A stretch of DNA of 64,000 nucleotides from positions 62,001-126,000 of the forward strand of contig CBDCZB010000005.1 of NCBI GenBank assembly GCA_965224415.1, read 5' to 3'. Source of the stretch: DAOUJI01 sp965224415. GTDB lineage: Bacteria; Chloroflexota; Dehalococcoidia; Lucifugimonadales; JAGWBF01. Positions 17,005-25,082 of this stretch are shown here, in pieces. The notes beneath the pieces were generated by a model that saw only the letters and a program-made list of their open reading frames with translations, was not told the origin of the DNA and searched no databases. A program made the position numbers and the translations under genes. Positions within the stretch are counted from its first letter, which is position 1. Each line of letters starts with the position of its first letter.

Positions 17005-18141
17005 ATGGCCGACTATCGCATCATTTCATCCGACAACCACGTGTTCGAGCCGGGGGACCTGTGGACCAGCAGGGTATCCGCCAAGTACAAGGACCTGGCA
17101 CCGAGGGTAATCAATCTCGGAGACGACAGCGGAGACATGTGGGTCGTGGGCGAGCAACACATCTTGAATCCGGCGGCGGGCGCCGAAACCGGCGAGAGAT
17201 TCGAGACGCCTGAGGCCACGGGCCGTGCCCACAAGATGGAAGACCTGCGGCCCGGAGGGTACATTCCCGAAGAGCACGTCAAAGACATGGACATAGACGG
17301 CGTGGACATCAGCATCGTCTACCCCACGTTCGGTCTCCTGGTCTATTGCAAGCCCATGGCATCCGACCTGCTGGATGAGATATTCCGCGCTTACAACGAC
17401 TGGATTGCCGAGTTCTGCCAAGCCTACCCCACAAGGTTGAAGGGCATCGCCAACATCAACGTGGACGACCCCAAACTTGGGGCCAAGGAGTTGGAGCGGG
17501 CCGCCAACATGGGCCTTATCGGAGCATTGATTCCGGTGCACCTGGGCGAGAAGAGACGCTACAGCGACGAGGACTTCGAATATCTGTGGGCGGCGGGCCA
17601 GGACCTGCAAATCCCCCTGGGCCTTCACAGCGCCACCAACCGCCCCGGCCCCCTGTCTGAATGGAGCACTGTCCAAGAGACCGGACTGTCCGCCGCCTTC
17701 TTCACCCAGCTGGACTTCTGGGTGCGCATGTCCATATCGGACATTATCTTCAGCGGAGTCTTCGAGCGGTACCCCAATCTGTGGGTTGGCGCCGTGGAGC
17801 ATGAGCTGGGCTGGATACCCCACTTCGTCGAGCGCATGGACTACACCTACACACAGCGGCCTTTCGGCGCCCTAGGCTGGCACAGGTTCAAGGACGCAGC
17901 CCTTCCCAGCGACTTCTTCCGCAACAACATCTTCGCGGGGTTCCAAGAAGACGCCCTGGGGATAGAGCTTAGGGAAAAGATAGGCGTGGACAACCTGATG
18001 TGGGGATCCGACTATCCCCACATTGAGTCCACCTTCCCCCGCAGCAGGCAAATCCTGGAAGAAATCCTGGCCGACTGCACTCTAGAGGAGAAGGAGAAGA
18101 TAGCCGGCAAGAACGCCGCCCGCATATACCGGCTGGACTAG
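17005..18141 (+). CDS. Amidohydrolase family protein (Amidohydro_2/ACMSD-like)
   Basis: A 378-aa TIM-barrel metal hydrolase or decarboxylase of the Amidohydro_2 group. It starts with ISSDNHVFEP, the variant N-terminal metal motif common in this subgroup, has the barrel histidine region GLHSATN and ends with the catalytic Asp in GSDYPHIES. Related enzymes decarboxylate aromatic acids or hydrolyse ring-cleavage products. GGGAGGG lies 5 nt before the ATG. It is monocistronic: promoter at 16922, terminator at 18162. The substrate is not predictable. Confidence 0.86.
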   Translation: MADYRIISSDNHVFEPGDLWTSRVSAKYKDLAPRVINLGDDSGDMWVVGEQHILNPAAGAETGERFETPEATGRAHKMEDLRPGGYIPEEHVKDMDIDGVDISIVYPTFGLLVYCKPMASDLLDEIFRAYNDWIAEFCQAYPTRLKGIANINVDDPKLGAKELERAANMGLIGALIPVHLGEKRRYSDEDFEYLWAAGQDLQIPLGLHSATNRPGPLSEWSTVQETGLSAAFFTQLDFWVRMSISDIIFSGVFERYPNLWVGAVEHELGWIPHFVERMDYTYTQRPFGALGWHRFKDAALPSDFFRNNIFAGFQEDALGIELREKIGVDNLMWGSDYPHIESTFPRSRQILEEILADCTLEEKEKIAGKNAARIYRLD

Positions 18142-18161
18142 GCGCTTACTTAGCAAATTGG

Positions 18162-18197
18162 AAAGGGCCTTGCCATTGGGATGGCAAGGCCCTTTTA
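18162..18197 (+). terminator. Rho-independent terminator after the amidohydrolase gene
   Basis: A 15-bp perfect stem (18162-18176 with 18181-18195) with a TGGG loop; the 3' arm ends in TTTTATAA. Confidence 0.92.
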
Positions 18198-18205
18198 TAA
18201 CCACT

Positions 18206-18511
18206 ATGACTAACAAACTTGAGGACGAGTTTCATCAAGCGATGGTAAGCATCTATCACGCCGCCGCCGAACTAGGTTATCGCCCGACCTATTTTCTTCG
18301 AATGGTCAACGAGCACGGCGGGTTGGCGGCAGTCAAGCGGCTATTGAGCGCTGCTGAAAGCCAAGAGGGGTTGACCAAACTCTGGGAACTCGGACGGCTC
18401 GATATATCAGTGGAGGCTCTCGTTCTGGAAGAACCTTGGGAAAGTCTCTTCAGCGACGATGAGCGGCGTAAGGCGCGGGAACGGCTGGAGTCGTATGGGT
18501 ATCATCTTTGA
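18206..18511 (+). CDS. Conserved hypothetical small protein
   Basis: This 101-aa protein, mostly helical and charged, resembles small unnamed proteins I have seen in many bacteria (pattern F--AM--IY--A-ELGY-P--FL-MV-EHGGL--VKRLL), but no function is recognised. The ATG at 18206 lies only 9 nt after the terminator hairpin and has no ribosome-binding site, so its transcript start is unclear. An upstream in-frame start at 18158 would put the terminator inside the gene and was rejected. It ends 54 bp from the IS-split gene on the other strand. Confidence 0.65.
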   Translation: MTNKLEDEFHQAMVSIYHAAAELGYRPTYFLRMVNEHGGLAAVKRLLSAAESQEGLTKLWELGRLDISVEALVLEEPWESLFSDDERRKARERLESYGYHL

Positions 18512-18565
18512 GTCAACTCTTAGAGTCTGGTCAGCCTGAGTCTCCTCAAAGGCGGGGCGGTTGGA

Positions 18566-19723
18566 CTATATGGAAGCCTCATCTTCCGTTCCTTTTCGAG
18601 TCGGACCAGGTTCGGCCAGCCCGAACGCAAAGCAGAATCTCGCCAGGAACCCATCACGACCCACCCCGCCTACAACGAGGTCCCAAAGCTCTGTAGACTT
18701 CTGAAGCTTGCCACTCTCGGATTCGGATGAGTAATGGGCGGCACTGCCCCTGAGCTTTCGTATCCTGTCCAAATCGTGTGCAAGAGCACTCACGGCTTGC
18801 AAATTAAGGCCGGGAAAGGATTTAGCTAAGACCGCTCCAGCAGGTTCATTCGATTGACCAGGGTTAGCCGTTGCCAGTATCCCCGACCACTTCATCAAGG
18901 ATATTGAATACTGACCAGCCACATGGAATGTCTTGGTTTCCTTTCTAGTTTGCGTCTCTATTCGGAGACCTACTAGTTTAGGTTTCAAGATTTTCTCTAA
19001 TAGGGATTCGACTGCTTTGGCTGTGTCAACCCGTTGTGCGTCAGGGTCTTTCCGGTTTCCTTTGTCCATTGCATCTATCAAATGCTGTACCGTTGGCGCC
19101 GGCAGTTGCTCCCATACTTGACTCAAAACTCTTTGCAACTCTAGTCGCCAGTATTCCTGCGTGGGAGGCAAACCCTTCTCAAGAGCTTCCCAGTGCCGGT
19201 CCATCTGATATTCAGTTCTCAGAGTATGGTGGGCCGTCATCGAGACTATCGTCCCCACCCGTTCTACCGCGTCAGCTATGCCAGACAACGTGGGTCGCCG
19301 CTCATCGCCTCCCTCAATATGGGCATCGGCGTATCCAACCCTCATCGCCCAATAAAGGTCACTTTGGGCGGAGAGGTGAGGCGGTTGTCTTGCATCAAAG
19401 GGTTTGCTTTGTCCAAGAAACGTGAAGCCGAATCCCTGACCGTATTCGATATCAGCTGAGTGGTAGAAACGCAAGGCGACTTGGCGATGCTCATCCCAAG
19501 ATTCTGGTTGCGCGTCGAACAACACACCTCCGGCGGCCCAACCTTCGGCCCATTCGTTGGCGTCAAGCTCGTCGAGCAATGATGCCTTGATCGATGGCCT
19601 ATGAACCATAAGATGCCCTAAGGCATAGCCGTAATGCCACGCCCAGTATTGACGCGTGTCAGGCGGACAGTCACTCAGTTGTTCCCGTTCCTCTTGGTCA
19701 ATCCCATCTACCTTCTGGACTAG
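18566..19723 (-). pseudogene. 3' part of an IS-split 622-codon gene, with HEPN-like R-x4-H motif
   Basis: This is the C-terminal 385 codons (with stop) of a gene interrupted by the IS at 19724-20535. Reading through the repaired junction gives an open frame from codon GTC (19718-19720) to the stop at 18566. An ATG at 19609 could start a truncated 347-aa product. The C-terminal region has RKLRGSAAHY (Arg at 18749-18751, His at 18734-18736), an R-x4-H pattern as in HEPN ribonuclease domains; this is suggestive only. The base composition is lower in GC than neighbouring genes. The function is not known. Confidence 0.75.
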
Positions 19724-20535
19724 GGCTTGTTCACACTAACGCAACGCATCGACTATAAGAGTGAGTAGGATGAAGCCTAGGAAGAGCACATCCAGCTTCT
19801 CGAAGCGAGAGAAGATACGGCGAAAGCCCTTCAATCGCCGGAACAAGCGCTCAACTTCGTTGCGTCTCTTGTACATCTCCATGTCGTACGTCCATGGGGA
19901 GACCCGTGTCGAGGACGGCGGAACGACGGGAGTGAATCCCAGCGCCAATGCGAGTTGGCGTGTCTCGTTGCCCTCGTATGCACGATCCATCACTATAGAC
20001 AAGTTCTCTCGCTGTGGCCCAAGACGGTTGAGCAGCTTGCGTCCTTCAGGCGCGTCGTGGGCTTGTCCGGCGGAGAGGAAGAACATCAGAGCCGTTCGAG
20101 CATCTGCGGCAACCATATGAATCTTGGTGGTCCATCCTCCCCGGGACTTGCCGATGGACTGCGGTCCGTTTTTTTTAACGCGCCCGTGCCATCGGGATGC
20201 ACCTTGACAATCGTGCTGTCCACCGAAACCGCCTCGATATTGATGCGCACTATCTGCTCTCGTTGAAGGTGTTCGAACACCCGATTGAGGACTCCGTTTT
20301 TGGACCAGCGGTTCATGCGGGTATAGACTGTGTGCCAGGAGCCAAACCTCGGAGGCAAGCCCCGCCACTTGCAACCATGCTCGGCGACGTACAGAATTGC
20401 GTTGAGGACTTGGAGGTTCGACATGCTCACGTTGCCGCGTTGCACCGGCAGACAAGGAGCTATTCGTTCGTATTGAGCTTCTGTAAGTTCCATCCTCCAA
20501 TGATATCATATTCAACCCAATAGTGTGAACAGGCC
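19724..20535 (-). mobile_element. IS5-family insertion sequence (IS427-like), 812 bp
   Basis: The element has imperfect terminal inverted repeats (GGCTTGTTCACACTA at the left, GGCCTGTTCACACTA read inward from the right, 14 of 15 matching). It is flanked by a 4-bp direct repeat CTAG (19720-19723 and 20536-20539). Transposase is in two overlapping frames joined by a run of eight A. Intact ends and matching target duplications point to a recent insertion. Removing the element plus one CTAG restores the host reading frame. Confidence 0.95.
19736..20493 (-). CDS. IS5-family transposase, OrfA/OrfB with -1 frameshift
   Basis: OrfA (20493 to 20086) carries the DUF4096-like N-terminal domain (ELTEAQYERIAPCLP, HGCKWRGLPPRFGSWHTVY). 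OrfB continues in the -1 frame to the stop at 19736 with the DDE nuclease: a Lys-Thr-Lys-Ile segment, VMDRAYEG, and the catalytic Glu in RRNEVERLFRRLKGFRRI. The slip site is eight A residues followed by C on the coding strand (20169-20176), the usual programmed -1 frameshift of the IS427 group. Both halves look intact, so the element may be active. Confidence 0.9.
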
Positions 20536-21250
20536 CTAGCCTGTAGGCCAAGTCGATGAACCTTTTCACCTCGGCGATTCCGCTTGAGTCCACGAGTCGC
20601 ATCAACCAGCCGTAAAAGCTTCGGATAATAGGCCGAAACTGCTCCGTATGGGATGGCTTCCACCCTATTTCCGAGCTAGACGGCAACAAGAGGTTCAGCG
20701 CCTTTTCATATTCCCCGACTCTTTCATAAAGAACCGCCAATCGTCTCTGTACAAGATCCGGAGCAAGCCAGAACGGTTCCACGACGATACGATCGTACGA
20801 GACCGTCGAAAACAGACTCGAAACGGTTTCATACAGTTCGATTGCATGGTCGGGGTCGGTGCGGCTCATCAATACGGCCAAGGCTATTCGGCTGTAAACA
20901 TACGTGCTCCATCGTGGGTTCTGTCGGTTCATGTAGTACCGAGCAGGAGTCCCCTCTGGCGTAATCTTCAGGCTCGGTCGAAACTCCTCGGTCTCTATGA
21001 CGAGTCGGTTGACATGGTCCGTGCCTTCTTCTTGGAACTGAAGAAAGACATCTGGTTGGTATTGGTCGGAGTACACAGCCTGCACCGCCACAGCTAAAGC
21101 CACGTCCCAATCGTCCGTGAACGAACCGTGCAAATCCCGAAGGACGTTTTCGTGGTTGCTAAGATATTCAGTTCGTTCTTCAGTCAGGTCTGTAAAACCC
21201 AACCACATCTTAATCCTACGTTGACAAGTTTCGGTCCTATCTTGGTCCAT
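20536..21250 (-). pseudogene. 5' part of the IS-split gene, helical-repeat-like
   Basis: N-terminal 238 codons of the interrupted gene, starting at ATG 21250 with GAGGA upstream. The sequence is rich in helices, with a TPR-like segment (DLVQRRLAVLYERVGEYEKALNLL) around residues 165-190; no family is recognised. The frame runs on into the IS out of context, giving a chimeric open frame. Joined to the 3' part (18566-19723) the ancestral protein is 622 aa. The lower GC content compared with flanking core genes suggests acquired DNA. Confidence 0.78.
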
Positions 21251-21390
21251 GGCGTCCTCAGTTAGGAATTTCAGCGGTTGCAGAGTGGTGTTATACGTGC
21301 TCGAATACGCTTCCAGTGTATTCTGCCACTCCTAGAGGTTCGACGCTAGGTATTCATTTAGAACAGGTTTTTACTAAACAGTCGTAACGG

Positions 21391-21419
21391 TTGACGCTAA
21401 TAGCGTACTACACTATCAT
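21391..21419 (+). promoter_or_regulatory. Promoter of the higBA module
   Basis: TTGACG (21391-21396), 17 bp spacer, TATCAT (21414-21419). The predicted start falls at about 21426-21428, on the first codons of higB, so the transcript would be leaderless or nearly so. HigA normally represses its own promoter; no clear operator could be picked out. Confidence 0.65.
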
Positions 21420-21425
21420 AGATTT

Positions 21426-21707
21426 GTAATCAGGAGCTATCGGGACAAGGACACCGAGTCAGTCGCCGAACGACGGCGTATCACCAAACTGCCTGAGGAT
21501 GTTCAGCGGGGCGCACAGCGAAAACTGATGGTTTTGAACAACGCTGAGGACCTAATTGACTTGAGCGTTCCTCCCGGCAACAGACTGGAAGCGCTCTCCG
21601 GAGACCGAAATGGCCAATACGGTATTCGCATCAACCGTCAATGGCGTATCTGCTTTATTTGGAGAGAGGGAGACGCCCACCAAGTGGAGATAGTGGACTA
21701 TCATTAA
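21426..21707 (+). CDS. higB: HigB-type toxin (mRNA interferase), non-canonical start
   Basis: This RelE/HigB-superfamily ribosome-dependent mRNA endonuclease has about 93 codons. Family landmarks are SYRDKDTE at the start, PPGNRLEALSGDRNGQYGIRINRQWRICF in the centre (conserved basic residues) and VEIVDYH at the C-terminus. Odd point: no ATG, GTG or TTG occurs in frame between the upstream stop and the conserved N-terminus. The codon where HigB proteins normally start reads GTA (21426), followed by ATC. Either a rare start is used or the toxin has lost its start codon. The antitoxin higA follows 26 bp later. Confidence 0.8.
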   Translation, partial: VIRSYRDKDTESVAERRRITKLPEDVQRGAQRKLMVLNNAEDLIDLSVPPGNRLEALSGDRNGQYGIRINRQWRICFIWREGDAHQVEIVDYH

Positions 21708-21733
21708 GTCCAGGATCGGGAGGAGGTATTGCT

Positions 21734-22051
21734 ATGGCTAAGAAGATGACCCGAAGCGGGGACCGATTGCCAGCTATCCATCCCGGAGAGGTCCTTAACG
21801 AGGAGTTTCTCATCCCTATGAACATCACCCAATATAGGCTGGCCAAGTCCATCGATGTCGACCCACGCCGAATTCACGCTATCGTTCACGGGCAGCGGTC
21901 GATTACGGCGGAGACTGCGCTGCTGTTTTCTCGCTTTTTTGGAAATTCAGCCGAGTTCTGGATTGGACTTCAAAGCCAATACGACTTGGAGACCGTGGGA
22001 GACCGACTTTCCCAGAGGCTGGATTCGGTAGCGGCCCACTCGCCGGAATAG
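21734..22051 (+). CDS. higA: HigA-type antitoxin, HTH XRE family
   Basis: A 105-aa antitoxin with a helix-turn-helix (ITQYRLAKSIDVDPRRIHAIVHGQRSIT, about residues 31-58) and the HigA end segment FWIGLQSQYDLE. HigA binds HigB and represses the operon. AGGAGG sits 7 nt before the ATG. The toxin-first order is typical of HigBA. Its intact state beside a start-impaired toxin is worth noting. Confidence 0.93.
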   Translation: MAKKMTRSGDRLPAIHPGEVLNEEFLIPMNITQYRLAKSIDVDPRRIHAIVHGQRSITAETALLFSRFFGNSAEFWIGLQSQYDLETVGDRLSQRLDSVAAHSPE

Positions 22052-22070
22052 CGGAGGGTCGTATCCCAGC

Positions 22071-23213
22071 CTAGCCCGAACCCTTGGCGCGGATTTCGGT
22101 TGATGACAGGTCTGCCCTGAAGAGGGACTCCGGGATTTCACGGAACAGGTGGGCCGCCTCGGACGGTGCTTCCACGTCCGCCAGTGTCCTGAAAGACTCC
22201 CCATGCTTCCTTCCAGCCACGAGGAAACTGCATCCCAGGTCCGCCATCTCTTCCAGTGCCCGGTGTATTTCGCTTTCGTCGTTTTCGTAATACACGGGAT
22301 CCACCAAGCGGATTGCCGTGTCCCAGCCCACTATGAACGTGCATCCGGGGAACAGACGGGCCTTCATCCTGAAGCGGGGAGCCTTGGTCAGCGCAATTGG
22401 CCACTTGCCCCTGAACTGGGTCAGACGCCGGTAAATCTCCAATTCCTCCAAGGGCGGCTTGTCCACGTTGATGACCGAAAGCTCGAAGGTGATGGGCCCG
22501 CCCAGCATGACGGAGGCCGCCGCGGCCATCTTCCTATGGCCGTCGTGGAGAGGATTGAACGCTCCGGGAAAGACTCCCCCGGTGACCTTTTCGATAGACG
22601 ACAGACTCCCGTCGGTCTTGAGGAGCAGACGGTCCACTTCCGGGTCTGCGGCGAGCAAAGGCGCCAAGACGCCCCGCTCCGTGGACTGCTCCAAGTGCTC
22701 GCTGTCCAAGAGGCCCAGAGCGACTCCGTGGGGCAGTCCGCACACCCCAGCCAAGGCATGGAGCAGCAGCCGACTGATCACTTCCTCTTCAGCGTCCCTG
22801 TCCCGGGCTCCTTTTACCAGAGTCAGTCCGTAAGTCGAGAAGCCTGACGTGTCCCGTGTGGCGACCCAGCACCGGTGTTCTCCCCGTTTAGTCCGGTCTG
22901 TGGCAATGGTGGCAGTGCAGCCGAGCCCAAACAGCCGTTCATTGTCCGGTTGCATTCCCAAGGCTCTAAAGTAAGCAGCCTCGGCCATGTCCAACGCCGT
23001 GGCCTTGGACACAGCCTGGGAAGGCAACCGTCCTATGAAGCTTTCCATCGATGGGGCTGAATAGGGCACCGAGGCTTCCAACACCGTTCGGGAGGCCCCG
23101 GCTACTCCGAACAACCAGGCCAGGGCCTTTGTCCCGGCTCCTGTCGCCGCCAGCACCCCAGAGTACGGCGAGTCATGGACCTGTTGGACTGTCGCCTGTA
23201 TATCCGGGTCCAT
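22071..23213 (-). CDS. CinA-like domain fused to a nucleotidylyltransferase
   Basis: A 380-aa two-domain protein. Residues about 15-175 resemble the CinA C-terminal (PncC, nicotinamide-nucleotide amidase) fold, with TGAGTKALAWLFGVAGAS aligning to the ACTGGLVGS region of PncC. Residues 210-380 are an HIGH-type nucleotidylyltransferase with FPGAFNPLHDGH (215-226) and a C-terminal SSTEIR (370-375) as in NMN/NaMN adenylyltransferases. A role in pyridine-nucleotide recycling (deamidation, then adenylation) is inferred. Starts at 23213 (ATG), 23219 (TTG) or 23237 (TTG) are possible; a GGAGGAG lies 12-18 nt before the ATG. It directly follows the flavin reductase-like gene. Confidence 0.8.
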   Translation of the reverse strand: MDPDIQATVQQVHDSPYSGVLAATGAGTKALAWLFGVAGASRTVLEASVPYSAPSMESFIGRLPSQAVSKATALDMAEAAYFRALGMQPDNERLFGLGCTATIATDRTKRGEHRCWVATRDTSGFSTYGLTLVKGARDRDAEEEVISRLLLHALAGVCGLPHGVALGLLDSEHLEQSTERGVLAPLLAADPEVDRLLLKTDGSLSSIEKVTGGVFPGAFNPLHDGHRKMAAAASVMLGGPITFELSVINVDKPPLEELEIYRRLTQFRGKWPIALTKAPRFRMKARLFPGCTFIVGWDTAIRLVDPVYYENDESEIHRALEEMADLGCSFLVAGRKHGESFRTLADVEAPSEAAHLFREIPESLFRADLSSTEIRAKGSG

Positions 23214-23215
23214 GT

Positions 23216-23800
23216 TCAACGTCCCGCGCTCCTCCAAGGCATCAGGTCTATCTTATCCATCCGGTCTCTGGAGATGGCGATCTCGCCTTTGATTTTCCGG
23301 TCCCACTCCTCCATCCACTCGCTCGGGATGATTTTCCTGACCCTGTACCACCACATAGGCTGCCCAGGGTTAAGTATTCCTCCATCCACCACGTCGGCCA
23401 GAAAGCAGGTAAGGTCTCCACCGTCCATTGCGTTTACCACTTGGCAGTCCAGGAACCCCCAGCAGTCCTTTATTATCGGGCTTCCCGATTCGCCGTGATA
23501 GTAAACAACGCCATCCATCTTGTCCGTGTCCCTGCCGGAAACCAGTCCGAAGTCCTTTATCACGCCGAACTGCCGGCTTTCGGGGAAGTTGAGGGCCATG
23601 GCTCCGCTACCGTAGACCAGGCCGTGGCTGAAGTTGGTCTTGTGTATCTGAACCACAACCCGCGGCTTGTCGGGGACAATGGACGCCCCGCCGATGGAGA
23701 CGCATATCTGTCCGTTGTCTCTACCCTGCCACGACGAGGTCACCACCGCTATGGGAGACCATAGCTGGCTCATCATTGGAGCGATTTTCGAGTAGTCCAT
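23216..23800 (-). CDS. Flavin reductase-like FMN-binding protein
   Basis: A 194-aa protein of the flavin-reductase (DIM6/NTAB, split-barrel FMN-binding) family, based on the N-terminal PIAVVTSSWQGRDNGQICVSIGGASIVPDKPRVVVQIHK-type core, the SHGLVYGSGAMALNFP block and a central CWGFLDCQV. Such proteins reduce FMN for two-component monooxygenases or act alone. It could serve the LLM enzymes of this genome, which is inference. The next gene starts within 3 bp of its stop, so the two are likely co-transcribed. Confidence 0.78.
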   Translation of the reverse strand: MDYSKIAPMMSQLWSPIAVVTSSWQGRDNGQICVSIGGASIVPDKPRVVVQIHKTNFSHGLVYGSGAMALNFPESRQFGVIKDFGLVSGRDTDKMDGVVYYHGESGSPIIKDCWGFLDCQVVNAMDGGDLTCFLADVVDGGILNPGQPMWWYRVRKIIPSEWMEEWDRKIKGEIAISRDRMDKIDLMPWRSAGR

Positions 23801-23882
23801 CGCGCAAGTAGTCTAGCATACCCGCTTGGTTGGTTGGTAAGAGCTTCAGTTTGATATAGTGGAGTCAATAGGGGGAAACGGC

Positions 23883-24278
23883 ATGTGGGAAGTCGGAGAC
23901 AGGGTCTATGTGGGCTGGCCCGACCATCAACGTCGGCCTGCTCCGTACGAAGTCATCGAGGTGGACCGGTCGGGACCGGTGGTCCGGGTGAGAGTCCAGG
24001 ACGACTCGGGACGCCAGGGAGGTTTTCTCGTAATCCTGGATTTTCCCGACGACAAGTTGGACTTTCTCGCTGACGAGGCCACCCGCCGTCTTGGCTATGA
24101 GGTGACGGCCCCCGACCTGAGGTGCAGCCTCGACGGCAAGGTGCTGCGCAGTTTCGACTACGAGTGGTGGCCCACCCCTGAATACAAGGACAGGCCCAGG
24201 ATGATCGTAGAAACCCTGGCTAAGATCGTGGAGGAAACGGGAAGCAGTGACGAGGAGCCAAGCCCAGAAGAACCGTGA
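23883..24278 (+). CDS. Hypothetical protein
   Basis: A 131-aa acidic protein with no recognised family. The N-terminal 60 residues look like a small beta-barrel (MWEVGDRVYVGWPD, YEVIEVD, VVRVRVQDDSGRQGG). The C-terminus is helical and ends in an acidic Glu/Pro tail. AGGGGG stands 7 nt before the ATG at 23883. It lies alone between the flavin reductase and doc genes. Confidence 0.6.
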   Translation: MWEVGDRVYVGWPDHQRRPAPYEVIEVDRSGPVVRVRVQDDSGRQGGFLVILDFPDDKLDFLADEATRRLGYEVTAPDLRCSLDGKVLRSFDYEWWPTPEYKDRPRMIVETLAKIVEETGSSDEEPSPEEP

Positions 24279-24318
24279 TGTACCCCCTGACGTTGTTTTT
24301 GTGTCAGGAGTATCGGGC

Positions 24319-24708
24319 TTACTCGAACCTCGACAGGGGTTTGACGTGCTCCTCAAGCCACAAACGCAGTTGTGCGAATCGGAACGAGTTCGTCTCGAAC
24401 AGACCCATGAAGAACTCGTAAGTCGCGTCGCTGTCGCAGTCGATGAAATGGCCGTTCAGCCCCAAGAAGGCTTCGGTTACGCCAAAAGCAACTCGCTTGT
24501 TTCCGTCCACAAAGGGATGGTTCATCGCGAGGCTCTCCATGAGGGCGGCCGCTTCCTCGATGAGACCATCATAGTAACCAAGCTGGGGGCGCATTAGCGC
24601 AGAGACTAGGGCGCCTTCGTCACGGAGGCCAGGAGCGCCGCCGAATTCCCTGATCAGGGCGTCATGTATGGCTATGGCTTCCTGAATTGTAGGAAAGTCA
24701 CGGGTCAT
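24319..24708 (-). CDS. doc: Doc-type toxin, Fic/DOC family
   Basis: A 129-aa death-on-curing protein. The Fic motif HPFVDGNKR occupies residues 64-72, with the catalytic His and the phosphate-binding loop intact. Doc phosphorylates elongation factor Tu in the P1 phage system. The ATG overlaps the stop of the upstream antitoxin by 4 nt (ATGA), the usual coupling in toxin-antitoxin pairs. Confidence 0.92.
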   Translation of the reverse strand: MTRDFPTIQEAIAIHDALIREFGGAPGLRDEGALVSALMRPQLGYYDGLIEEAAALMESLAMNHPFVDGNKRVAFGVTEAFLGLNGHFIDCDSDATYEFFMGLFETNSFRFAQLRLWLEEHVKPLSRFE

Positions 24709-24932
24709 TCGGCCAGCAATTCGTAGAGTCGGCGATTTCTCCCGACGCTGGCCCTGTAGTGGGCCATCACCTCGGGCCGGACGTTTTCCTGGGTTTTGCT
24801 CGCAATATAGTCCCGCATGGCGTCTTCCAACACCGCTTGGAAGTGGCGGCCACTCTTGTGGGCAATCTCACGCATTCCTTGCAGCAACTCCGGGGAGGCC
24901 TGACTGGAGAATTTCTCTCTTCGTTCAACCAC
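24705..24932 (-). CDS. Small antitoxin partner of Doc (ribbon-helix-helix-like)
   Basis: A 75-aa basic protein whose centre (LLQGMREIAHKSGRHFQAVLEDAMRDYI) resembles ribbon-helix-helix DNA-binding antitoxins rather than Phd. It lies directly upstream of doc with a 4-nt overlap, in the antitoxin-first order. The GTG start at 24932 has GGAGGAG about 9 nt upstream. It is predicted to neutralise Doc and to repress the operon; this rests on context. Confidence 0.8.
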   Translation of the reverse strand: MVERREKFSSQASPELLQGMREIAHKSGRHFQAVLEDAMRDYIASKTQENVRPEVMAHYRASVGRNRRLYELLAE

Positions 24933-25082
24933 CGGCTATACTCCTCCTAGAACCCTTCCATTATGGGCCTACGGAGTCAGGGCGTCAAGAACTGTCAAGA
25001 TGAAGATGGGCGAACAGCCTCCTTGGGGAGGTGCGCCGCCAACGTAGCGACAAACAGATCCAGCAAGCAGCTGGTTGACCCC

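Noticed and set aside
19736..21250. One 504-aa protein reading from the hypothetical gene into the transposase
   Set aside because: It is a chance fusion caused by the IS insertion; the first 238 codons belong to the host gene and the rest is out of frame for OrfA until OrfB is reached.
24290..24315. Small hairpin (CCTGAC...GTCAGG) between the hypothetical gene and doc
   Set aside because: The stem is only 6 bp and the T-run is in the loop, so it does not qualify as a terminator.
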